This document shows, piece after piece, positions 1-6,120 of a stretch of 26,207 nucleotides of DNA (positions are counted from its first letter, which is position 1; each line of letters opens with the position of its first letter). The notes under the pieces were generated by a model. That model made no database searches. It was not told where the DNA came from and saw nothing but the letters and a program-made list of their open reading frames with translations. This DNA comes from an uncultured Lachnospiraceae bacterium (GTDB lineage Bacteria > Bacillota > Clostridia > Lachnospirales > Lachnospiraceae), in NCBI GenBank assembly GCA_910587765.1, contig CAJUNR010000052.1:1-26207 (forward strand), written 5' to 3'. A program made the translations under genes and the position numbers.

Positions 1-109
1 TCGCGCCTTAGTACCGCTGCGTCCCTTCATTAAGCGCGAGCGGGGTCTGGAAGGACGATCTGCCCGTGTCGGGCGTCCGGGTGGCGTGGAGGCAAAAGGC
101 CCGGCCCCC
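1..109. other. Sequence downstream of spoIIIAE with no recognisable gene
   Basis: This G+C-rich stretch follows the spoIIIAE stop codon on the minus strand. In most Firmicutes spoIIIAF begins within a few bases of the spoIIIAE stop. Here I see no start with a convincing ribosome binding site and no SpoIIIAF-like hydrophobic N-terminus. The only ATG on that strand (at 28-30) opens a frame of ten codons before the window ends. It cannot be judged. Confidence 0.4.
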
Positions 110-1141
110 CTACGGCCCGGTCAGCGCCGCCGTCAGCGCGATGGTCAGAAGGAACAGCACCATGATCGTAAATACCGCCTGAAACAAAAGCCGGACCCCG
201 TTTCCCATGCCGCTCAGACACCCGGTGATCCGTTCGTCCGACACCGGCTGCAGCACTGCCGCCAATACATAGTAAGCTGCCATGATGATGCCCAGCTTGG
301 CAAGCGGAACCAGACAGATCAGCAGCAGGACGATCAGAGCTGCCGCGCCGATGCCGTTCTTGATCAGCATGGCGGAGCCGAACACCATATCCGCCACGGA
401 ACCGCCGATGTCGCCTACCCCCGGTACCATCTCGATTCCCTGGCTGACCGCCGTGTTCCGGAAAGCATCCGCCGCCGGTGAGATCACGCCCTGAATCAGA
501 TGAAATCCCATCACCGCCGCCAGCGCCGCCTTCAACCCCCACTGCACTATCAGCTCCGTCAGTTCGGTAAATCTGGTCAGCCGCTCCTCCTTCGACAGAT
601 GATCCGCCAGCACAAGCAGCACATGGATCTCGATGCAGGGCAGGAGAAACACTTCCGTAAACCACCGGACCGCGGAGATCAGAAGCAGGACAAATTCGTA
701 ATAAATTCCCGAGGATGTAACATAAGAGGTCAGCGTCATGGCGAGAAAATACGCCGGCGCCAGCACCGTCATAAAGCTGCGCATATGCTCAAACACTTGG
801 CCGGCAATCTCCATACTGCCGCGAAAAGAGGTAATCAGCAGCAGGAACAGAATCATATAGATCATGCAGAAGCTGATCTGGGAGACGCTCTTATTGCGGA
901 ACACATCCGCGAAGTGCAGAAGCACCGCCGCCGCAACAGCCAGAATCAGAATGTGGATCCACAACGTTTTCTGCGCCAGCAACTCCTCCAAAAACAGCTT
1001 CTGCAGCAGGCTGCCGATACGGTGCAGGGACAGAAGATTCTCCCCCTTCATCCCCTCGCTCACCATCTGCTGAAAATCGGTCCCGCCACCGAGAATCTCG
1101 TCCAACACCTGCTGGATCTCGCCGAAATCAATCTCTTCCAT
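110..1141 (-). CDS. spoIIIAE: Stage III sporulation protein AE
   Basis: This is a polytopic membrane protein of 343 residues with about eight hydrophobic segments. It matches SpoIIIAE, a component of the SpoIIIA-SpoIIQ channel that connects mother cell and forespore during engulfment. The family hallmark stretches are visible: the acidic N-terminal helix EIDFGEIQQVLDEIL, the repeated long membrane helices in the middle, and the C-terminal stretch RLLFQAVFTIMVLFLLTIA. B. subtilis SpoIIIAE is about 400 residues and starts with a signal peptide. This copy starts directly at the acidic helix and lacks it. The ATG sits three bases after the spoIIIAD stop, with a GGGGG-type ribosome binding site inside the end of spoIIIAD, so the two are translationally coupled. 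It is the last spoIIIA gene visible in the window. Confidence 0.93.
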   Translation of the reverse strand: MEEIDFGEIQQVLDEILGGGTDFQQMVSEGMKGENLLSLHRIGSLLQKLFLEELLAQKTLWIHILILAVAAAVLLHFADVFRNKSVSQISFCMIYMILFLLLITSFRGSMEIAGQVFEHMRSFMTVLAPAYFLAMTLTSYVTSSGIYYEFVLLLISAVRWFTEVFLLPCIEIHVLLVLADHLSKEERLTRFTELTELIVQWGLKAALAAVMGFHLIQGVISPAADAFRNTAVSQGIEMVPGVGDIGGSVADMVFGSAMLIKNGIGAAALIVLLLICLVPLAKLGIIMAAYYVLAAVLQPVSDERITGCLSGMGNGVRLLFQAVFTIMVLFLLTIALTAALTGP

Positions 1142-1144
1142 CCG

Positions 1145-1528
1145 TCAGCCCCCGAGAAATGTCTGAATCGTGTCAAGAAGCGCAGTCAGTACGGGAATGC
1201 TGACCGTCAGCACCGACAGCTTCCCGAAGATCTGAATCTGTCCTGCAATCGTCTGGTAACCGGCGTCTTTGCACAGGTCGGAGGCAAATTCCGCAATGTA
1301 GGTGATTCCTATGATTTTCATCAGAATGCGGACATAGCCCGCCTCCAGCGGCAGACAACTCTGAACCGCCGAAAGCCCGTCCATGATGACCGTCAGCTTC
1401 TCCGCCACAAAGAAGAAGAGCAGCACACTGACGCCGAGACAGAGACAGACGGAGTAATCCGGCTTCAGGCTCTTTAATTGAAGTGCCATCAGAACGCCGG
1501 CAATCCCGAACATCGCAACACGTACCAC
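1145..1528 (-). CDS. spoIIIAD: Stage III sporulation protein AD
   Basis: A small membrane protein of the SpoIIIA complex with four hydrophobic stretches. The family core is visible in the LMALQLKSLKPDYS region near the N-terminus and in the segment around KIIGITYIAEFASDLCKDAG, which is strongly conserved in SpoIIIAD. The best ribosome binding site is GGAGG near 1537-1541. It is followed eight bases later by GTG at 1526-1528, giving a 127-residue protein that begins MVRVAMFGIAG like its homologues. An in-frame GTG five codons upstream (1541-1543) would overlap that site, so I reject it, although an automatic caller may choose it. The gene lies between spoIIIAC and spoIIIAE and ends three bases before the spoIIIAE ATG. 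Confidence 0.9.
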   Translation of the reverse strand: MVRVAMFGIAGVLMALQLKSLKPDYSVCLCLGVSVLLFFFVAEKLTVIMDGLSAVQSCLPLEAGYVRILMKIIGITYIAEFASDLCKDAGYQTIAGQIQIFGKLSVLTVSIPVLTALLDTIQTFLGG

Positions 1529-1578
1529 ACATACCACCTCCACCCACGCTTCGCCCCGCGGCCCGTTCTTCCGCCCCT

Positions 1579-1773
1579 TTACAGCAGGAACAGCCTCTGC
1601 ATCGTCTCAAACAGCTCATATACATAGGGAATGATCCAGAACAGTACGAGCAGAAGCCCGGCAAGGCTCATGAGAAACGCCTGTTCTTCTCTGCCGCTGT
1701 GTTTCAGCACCTGTGAGAGCACCGAGACCAGAATCCCCACCGCGGCGATTTTGAATATCAATATCTCGCTCAT
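1579..1773 (-). CDS. spoIIIAC: Stage III sporulation protein AC
   Basis: A 64-residue protein with two transmembrane helices, matching SpoIIIAC (about 65 residues in the family). Motifs typical of the family are the N-terminal IFKIAAVGILVSVLSQVLK, then a short polar turn (HSGREEQA), then the second helix SLAGLLLVLFWIIPYV. The start at 1771-1773 is chosen because it follows AGGAG at a spacing of about six bases. The open frame continues upstream to 1851, but those extra residues are not part of the family. SpoIIIAC and SpoIIIAD are small integral membrane partners in the channel complex. The gene follows spoIIIAB after a gap of 105 bases that contains a hairpin. Confidence 0.93.
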   Translation of the reverse strand: MSEILIFKIAAVGILVSVLSQVLKHSGREEQAFLMSLAGLLLVLFWIIPYVYELFETMQRLFLL

Positions 1774-1832
1774 ATTTACTCCTGACTTCCCGGCTGAATC
1801 CGCGTTTTCGTATTTCCCTGAAATCGTCCATG

Positions 1833-1875
1833 CGGCGATGTACAGGGTCATTTTTGAATTTAAAACTGTACGCCG
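1833..1875 (-). other. Intercistronic stem-loop between spoIIIAB and spoIIIAC
   Basis: Arms CGGCG-TACAG (minus strand) and CTGTA-CGCCG pair over ten base pairs. A three-base bulge (CAT on the minus strand) sits in the second arm and the loop is 20 bases. It begins four bases after the spoIIIAB stop codon, in the only large gap of an otherwise tightly packed operon. No run of T follows it on the minus strand, so it looks more like an RNA-stability or processing element than a strong terminator. The function is inferred. Confidence 0.5.
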
Positions 1876-1878
1876 ATA

Positions 1879-2397
1879 TTAAAAAACAAGAATCACAAAA
1901 GCCGCTCCGCCAAGGATTCCCATGTACTGATACAGCCGCCGGCAGTTGTTCGCCGTCTCGCCGGCCTGACCGGTCGACAGCTTCAGTTGTTCCAGATAGT
2001 GATCCAGCGTATTCACCTGCATCTCCACATCCAGATAGCCGAGCATCCTTCCCAGCCGCTCCAGCTCCAGCCGTTCCCGGGGGCTGATGTGCAGCTCCGC
2101 CAGACAGATCCGCTGATTCCGGCTCCAGATCTCCCCCGCCGTACTCCCCCGGCGGCATTCCAGTTCCTGCGCCGTGCGGCGGAAAAACTCCCCGAAAGGC
2201 GCCGCCGCATATTCGGACAGATGAAAAAAAGCTTCCGCGAGCGGCCGGTGCAGATAGCGGATCTCTCCTCTGAGAGAAAGCATCAGCTGCTGCAACATGC
2301 GCAGCTCCTCCACCCTCTGATCAAGTTCCTTCGCCATACGGATGCCGAACCCCGTACTTCCCGCCAGAATACAGAAGATTCCCAACAGTTTCAGCAT
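1879..2397 (-). CDS. spoIIIAB: Stage III sporulation protein AB
   Basis: A 172-residue protein, the usual SpoIIIAB length. It has an N-terminal hydrophobic helix (LLGIFCILAGSTGFGI), a long central helical region that includes a family-typical RVEELRMLQQLMLSLRGEIRY segment, and a C-terminal hydrophobic helix at the very end (GILGGAAFVILVF). SpoIIIAB is the membrane-anchored partner of the ATPase SpoIIIAA and resembles GspF-like proteins of secretion systems. The ATG at 2395-2397 follows a GGAGG site and overlaps the end of spoIIIAA by seven bases, which points to translational coupling. It is expressed in the mother cell in known spore formers; no promoter of its own is visible. Confidence 0.93.
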   Translation of the reverse strand: MLKLLGIFCILAGSTGFGIRMAKELDQRVEELRMLQQLMLSLRGEIRYLHRPLAEAFFHLSEYAAAPFGEFFRRTAQELECRRGSTAGEIWSRNQRICLAELHISPRERLELERLGRMLGYLDVEMQVNTLDHYLEQLKLSTGQAGETANNCRRLYQYMGILGGAAFVILVF

Positions 2398-3320
2398 CTT
2401 GTCCCTCCTCCTGCCACCGTCCGCCCGTCTCTGCCGAGAATCTCCCGGATCCTTCCCGGAAATCCGGCCCGTTCCAAAAACACATAGCGTTCAAACAGCC
2501 CCAGCTCCGTCAGTTCCCCCAGAACCGGCCTCCGCTTTAATTCTTCCATGCTGCTCCCGTGGACGGTCGCCAGAAGCACGCACCCGCAGTTCATGGCCTG
2601 AAGCAGCGCCGCCGCGTCTTCCCGGCTTCCGATCTCATCCACCGCCACGACCTCCGGCGACATGGAACGGATCAGCAGCATCAGTCCCTCGGCCTTGGGG
2701 CAGCCGTCGAGCACGTCCGTGCGCAGCCCCACGTCGTTGCCCGCAATTCCGCGGAAGCTTCCCGCGATCTCCGACCGCTCGTCCACCACGCCCACCGTCA
2801 GACCCGGATAAGCCCCGCCGCCGTCCGAGAGCTGCCGGATACAGTCCCGAAGGAGCGTCGTCTTGCCGTGCCCGGGCGCGGAGACAATCAGCGTGTGCAG
2901 AAGTCTCCCGTCCTCCCGCAGATACGGCAGCAGCCCGTCCGCGCAGCCCTTCACTTCACGCGCGAGACGGATGTTCAGCGAGGATACCTCGGCGATCGTA
3001 CGGATCCGCCCCTTCTCCAGCACCGCCCGCCCGGTCAGTCCCACCCGGTGTCCGCCCGGCAGAGACAGAAAACCCTGCCGCAGTTCCTCCTCGTGGGCAT
3101 ACAGCGAGTAATCGGACAGGCAGGCGAGGATTTCCCTCAACTGCTCTCTCGTGACCGCGGTCCGGGAGCGGTATTCTCCGTCCTGGCACACCGCCAGTAC
3201 CGGCCGCATGGCGCGGATCCGTATTTCCTGCAGCCCTTCCGTATCCACATCCGGCCCCCACTCCTTCACAATCTCCTGCAGCGGCCCCGGAAATACGGAA
3301 AACAGTTCTTTATATCTCAT
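2391..3320 (-). CDS. spoIIIAA: Stage III sporulation protein AA, secretion-type ATPase
   Basis: A 309-residue ATPase related to the AAA/VirB11-type ATPases of secretion systems. It is thought to power or assemble the SpoIIIA channel from the mother-cell side. Visible motifs are Walker A (APGHGKTT, about residues 148-155), a VVDERSEIAG segment near 178-187, and Walker B with its glutamate (VVAVDE, about 224-229). A conserved LATVHG follows near 250. The start at 3318-3320 is preferred because AAGGAG lies nine bases upstream. The upstream TTG at 3327-3329 in the same frame would sit directly on that site. It is the first gene of the spoIIIA operon and lies just past the pnp terminator. Confidence 0.95.
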   Translation of the reverse strand: MRYKELFSVFPGPLQEIVKEWGPDVDTEGLQEIRIRAMRPVLAVCQDGEYRSRTAVTREQLREILACLSDYSLYAHEEELRQGFLSLPGGHRVGLTGRAVLEKGRIRTIAEVSSLNIRLAREVKGCADGLLPYLREDGRLLHTLIVSAPGHGKTTLLRDCIRQLSDGGGAYPGLTVGVVDERSEIAGSFRGIAGNDVGLRTDVLDGCPKAEGLMLLIRSMSPEVVAVDEIGSREDAAALLQAMNCGCVLLATVHGSSMEELKRRPVLGELTELGLFERYVFLERAGFPGRIREILGRDGRTVAGGGTRC

Positions 3321-3381
3321 GTTGTCCAACTCCTTAACTCAATATATGAAGCAGGACAGGTTTTATGACTTCTGAACAGCA

Positions 3382-3410
3382 AAAAAAGCGCCGCATACGC
3401 GACGCTTTTT
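3382..3410 (-). terminator. Rho-independent terminator of pnp
   Basis: A stem of AAAAAGCG and CGC, with one mismatch, pairs with GCG and CGCTTTTT around the loop ATAC. It is flanked by A on one side and T on the other, so it can act on both strands. On the minus strand it lies about ten bases after the pnp stop codon, followed by seven T. It separates pnp from spoIIIAA. Confidence 0.85.
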
Positions 3411-3421
3411 GGATTCGGATT

Positions 3422-5512
3422 TTATTTTTCCTTGCAGTCCTTGATCGAGAAGCTGATTCTTCCCATCTTGTCCTTGCCAAGGCATACCACCTTGACCATA
3501 TCTCCCAGAGTGAGGACATCCTCCACGCGGTTGATGCGCTCCTTTGCGATCTTCGAGATGTGCACCATGCCTTCCTTGCCCGGAGCGAACTCCAGGAACG
3601 CGCCGAACTCCTTGATGCTGACGACCTTTCCGACGAAGACCTGTCCTTCCTCGAAGTCCGTGGTGATGATACGCACCAGCTCCTTCGCCTTGTCCATCAT
3701 CTCCTTGTCCGTACCGCAGATGGATACGGCCCCGTCGTCGTTGATATCAATGCGGACGCCGGTCTGTTCGATGATGGCGTTGATCGTCTTGCCTCTCTGA
3801 CCGACCACGTCTCCGATCTTCTGCGGATCAATCATCATCTGGATGATCTTGGGCGCGAACGGTCCTACTTCCGGACGCGGCTCGGAGATCGCCGGCTTCA
3901 TACAGGTGTCCATGATGAACATCCGCGCCTCGCGGCATCTGGCAATCGCGCCCTCCACGATCGGACGGGTCAGGCCGTGAATCTTGATATCCATCTGAAT
4001 GGCCGTGATACCCCGGTCGGTACCGGTCACCTTGAAGTCCATGTCGCCGAAGAAATCTTCCAGACCCTGAATGTCCGTCAGCAGCACGAAATCATCGTCC
4101 GCGTCTCCGGTCACCAGACCGCAGGAGATACCGGCCACCATCTTCTTAATCGGCACGCCCGCCGCCATCAGCGACATACAGGACGCGCAGGTGGATGCCA
4201 TCGACGTGGAGCCGTTGGACTCGAACGTCTCGGACACCGTACGGATGGCGTACGGGAACTCTTCCTCGGTGGGAAGCACCGGCAGAAGCGCGCGCTCCGC
4301 CAGAGCGCCGTGCCCGATCTCCCGCCGTCCCGGTCCTCTCGACGGCTTTGTCTCGCCTACCGAATAGCTCGGGAAATTATAATGATGCATATAACGCTTG
4401 CTCACTTCGTTCTCATCCAGACCGTCGATCCTCTGCTGGTCGGACAGCGGCGCCAGCGTACACACGTTGCAGATCTGCGTCTGCCCGCGGGTAAACATAG
4501 CGGAACCGTGGACTCTCGGAATCAGATCCACTTCCGCCGCCAGCGGCCGGATCTGGGTCAGCTCCCGTCCGTCCGGGCGCTTATGGTCTTTGAGGATCAT
4601 CTTGCGCACCGTCTTCTTCTGATACTGATAGACGGCTTCACCGAGCACCGCAAGCCACTCTTCCTTCTCCGCGAACGCTTCCGTCAGCTTCTCCGTCAGC
4701 ACGCGGATGTTCTCCTCACGGGTCTGCTTGTCGTCCGTGAAAACCGCCTCTTCCATCTCCTGCGGCGGAACGATCTCTTTGATCGCCTCGAACAGCTCCT
4801 CCGGAACCGCGCAGCTTGTATACGTGTGCTTGGGCTTTCCAACCTCCGCCACGATCTTCTCGATGAACGCGATCAGCTCCTGATTGACACCGTGCGCCAG
4901 ATAGATGGCTTCGATCATCCGATCCTCCGGAACCTCATTGGCGCCGGCCTCGATCATCATCACTTTTTCCTTCGTGGAGGCGACGGTCAGATTCAGGTCT
5001 CCGTTCTTCCACTGCTCCTGAGACGGATTGACGACGAACGCTCCGTCCACCAGACCCACCTGGGTCATGGCGCAGGGGCCGTCAAAAGGTATATCCGAGA
5101 TAGAGGCGGCGATAGCCGAACCCAACATCGCCACGATCTCCGGACGGCATTCCGGATCCACACTCATGACCATATTGTTCAGCGTCACGTCGTTCCGATA
5201 ATCTTTCGGAAAGAGCGGACGCATGGGGCGGTCGATGACCCGGGCGGTCAGCACCGCGTTCTCGGACGCCTTGCCCTCTCTCTTGTTGAATCCTCCCGGG
5301 ATCTTGCCCACGGAATAAAGCTTTTCCTCAAATTCCACGCTCAGCGGGAAGAAATCAATCCCGTCGCGAGGTTTATCCGATGACGTCGCGGTGGACAGCA
5401 CAACCGTATCCCCATAGTGCATGAATGCCGCGCCGTTTGCCTGAGCCGCCACACGGCCGATATCTACTTTTAACGTCCTGCCTGCCAGCTCCATTGTGTA
5501 ACTTTTGTACAT
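3422..5512 (-). CDS. pnp: Polyribonucleotide nucleotidyltransferase (PNPase)
   Basis: A 696-residue PNPase, the usual length. It degrades RNA 3' to 5' by phosphorolysis and takes part in mRNA turnover, normally in the cytoplasmic degradosome. Two RNase PH domains are visible: the first with the FFPLSVEFEEKLYSVGKIPGG region, the second with TRGQTQ and the active-site stretch ETFESNGSTSMAS. A KH domain follows (KIGDVVGQRGKTIN), then a C-terminal S1 domain (VGKVVSIKEFGAFLEF). The start at 5510-5512 (MYKSYTMELAG) has AAGGAG at a spacing of about eight bases. The open frame continues 44 codons upstream through the leader hairpin, but those codons are not PNPase-like. Its neighbour upstream is rpsO, as in many bacteria. 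Confidence 0.98.
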   Translation of the reverse strand: MYKSYTMELAGRTLKVDIGRVAAQANGAAFMHYGDTVVLSTATSSDKPRDGIDFFPLSVEFEEKLYSVGKIPGGFNKREGKASENAVLTARVIDRPMRPLFPKDYRNDVTLNNMVMSVDPECRPEIVAMLGSAIAASISDIPFDGPCAMTQVGLVDGAFVVNPSQEQWKNGDLNLTVASTKEKVMMIEAGANEVPEDRMIEAIYLAHGVNQELIAFIEKIVAEVGKPKHTYTSCAVPEELFEAIKEIVPPQEMEEAVFTDDKQTREENIRVLTEKLTEAFAEKEEWLAVLGEAVYQYQKKTVRKMILKDHKRPDGRELTQIRPLAAEVDLIPRVHGSAMFTRGQTQICNVCTLAPLSDQQRIDGLDENEVSKRYMHHYNFPSYSVGETKPSRGPGRREIGHGALAERALLPVLPTEEEFPYAIRTVSETFESNGSTSMASTCASCMSLMAAGVPIKKMVAGISCGLVTGDADDDFVLLTDIQGLEDFFGDMDFKVTGTDRGITAIQMDIKIHGLTRPIVEGAIARCREARMFIMDTCMKPAISEPRPEVGPFAPKIIQMMIDPQKIGDVVGQRGKTINAIIEQTGVRIDINDDGAVSICGTDKEMMDKAKELVRIITTDFEEGQVFVGKVVSIKEFGAFLEFAPGKEGMVHISKIAKERINRVEDVLTLGDMVKVVCLGKDKMGRISFSIKDCKEK

Positions 5513-5538
5513 AACTGTATCTCCTTTCCATTTTTTCT

Positions 5539-5623
5539 TTTTGGCAGAAGATACCGAAACTACTGAAAAACACAGACCCCCTCTGCACTTTTCAGTGGTC
5601 TCGGCGACTTCCTTCTGCCAAAA
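5539..5623 (-). promoter_or_regulatory. Long imperfect hairpin in the pnp leader
   Basis: An inverted repeat lies directly upstream of the pnp ribosome binding site. The outer arms, TTTTGGCAGAAG (5539-5550) and CTTCTGCCAAAA (5612-5623), pair perfectly over 12 bp. Inside them CCGA (5554-5557) pairs with TCGG (5601-5604), and ACTGAAAA (5562-5569) pairs with TTTTCAGT (5589-5596). The apical loop is about 19 bases. In E. coli a long pnp leader hairpin between rpsO and pnp is cut by RNase III and mediates PNPase autoregulation. The position and shape here suggest the same role, which is an inference. Confidence 0.7.
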
Positions 5624-5699
5624 CAGTTCTGCGGGCGGACACATCCGGCATAACTGCCGGCTGTAAAGGTCCTTCTCCTGCGCCGCCGCCCACGAAAAT

Positions 5700-5720
5700 A
5701 AGGCGGAAAAATTCCGCCTT
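5700..5720 (-). terminator. Terminator hairpin between rpsO and pnp
   Basis: A perfect 9-bp stem (AAGGCGGAA / TTCCGCCTT) with a three-base loop lies seven bases after the rpsO stop codon. On the minus strand it is followed by ATTTTC, a weak U-tract. It probably terminates only part of the transcripts and lets the rest read through into pnp. Confidence 0.75.
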
Positions 5721-5726
5721 ACGTCC

Positions 5727-5993
5727 TTATTTTCTCAGACCTAATCTTGCAATCAGCGTACGGTATCTCTCGATATCCGTCTTCTTCAGATACGCCAGCA
5801 TCCCGCGTCTCTGACCTACCATTTTCAGAAGTCCCCTTCTGGAATGATGGTCTTTCTTGTTCGTCTTCAGATGCTCGGTAAGCTCCTGAATCCTTGCGGT
5901 CAGGATCGCCACCTGTACTTCCGGCGACCCGGTGTCGCCTTCGCTGCGGCCATACTCTGCGATAATTGCCTGTTTCTTTTCTTTCGAGATCAT
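5727..5993 (-). CDS. rpsO: 30S ribosomal protein S15
   Basis: An 88-residue protein identical in length to the S15 family. It shows the characteristic GDTGSPEVQVAILTARI segment, the LKTNKKDHHSRRGLLKMVGQRR rRNA-binding core (split here as LKTNKKDHHSRR and GLLKMVGQRR), and the C-terminal YRTLIARLGLRK. S15 binds 16S rRNA early in assembly of the 30S platform. The ATG at 5991-5993 follows a GAGGAAGAGAG ribosome binding site. The gene has its own promoter (6084-6112) and a leader of about 85 bases with pairing potential. In other bacteria such leaders are where S15 represses its own synthesis. Confidence 0.98.
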   Translation of the reverse strand: MISKEKKQAIIAEYGRSEGDTGSPEVQVAILTARIQELTEHLKTNKKDHHSRRGLLKMVGQRRGMLAYLKKTDIERYRTLIARLGLRK

Positions 5994-6083
5994 GCTCTCT
6001 TCCTCCTTGTTTTTAAACCACCGGTCATTAAGAGACGGTCGGAGAATCCGGACTCTGAATGACGGTTGAAATCATACTCACAT

Positions 6084-6112
6084 ACTTTAGCATAAAACCC
6101 TTGTTTTGTAAA
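6084..6112 (-). promoter_or_regulatory. Sigma-A promoter of rpsO(-pnp)
   Basis: On the minus strand TTTACA (-35, plus-strand bases 6107-6112) and TAAAGT (-10, 6084-6089) are separated by exactly 17 bases. The promoter lies just past the comEC stop codon and gives a leader of about 85 bases before rpsO. Confidence 0.75.
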
Positions 6113-6120
6113 GGTATTTT

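Noticed and set aside
3341..3370. Possible sigma-E type promoter (CATATATT) in front of spoIIIAA
   Set aside because: The predicted start of transcription would fall on the ribosome binding site, and the -35 match is poor. The promoter probably exists nearby, but I cannot place it.
3365..5383. 672-codon open frame on the plus strand across pnp
   Set aside because: It is the antisense shadow of the pnp reading frame. It lacks a ribosome binding site and gives a His/Arg/Leu-rich protein without domains.
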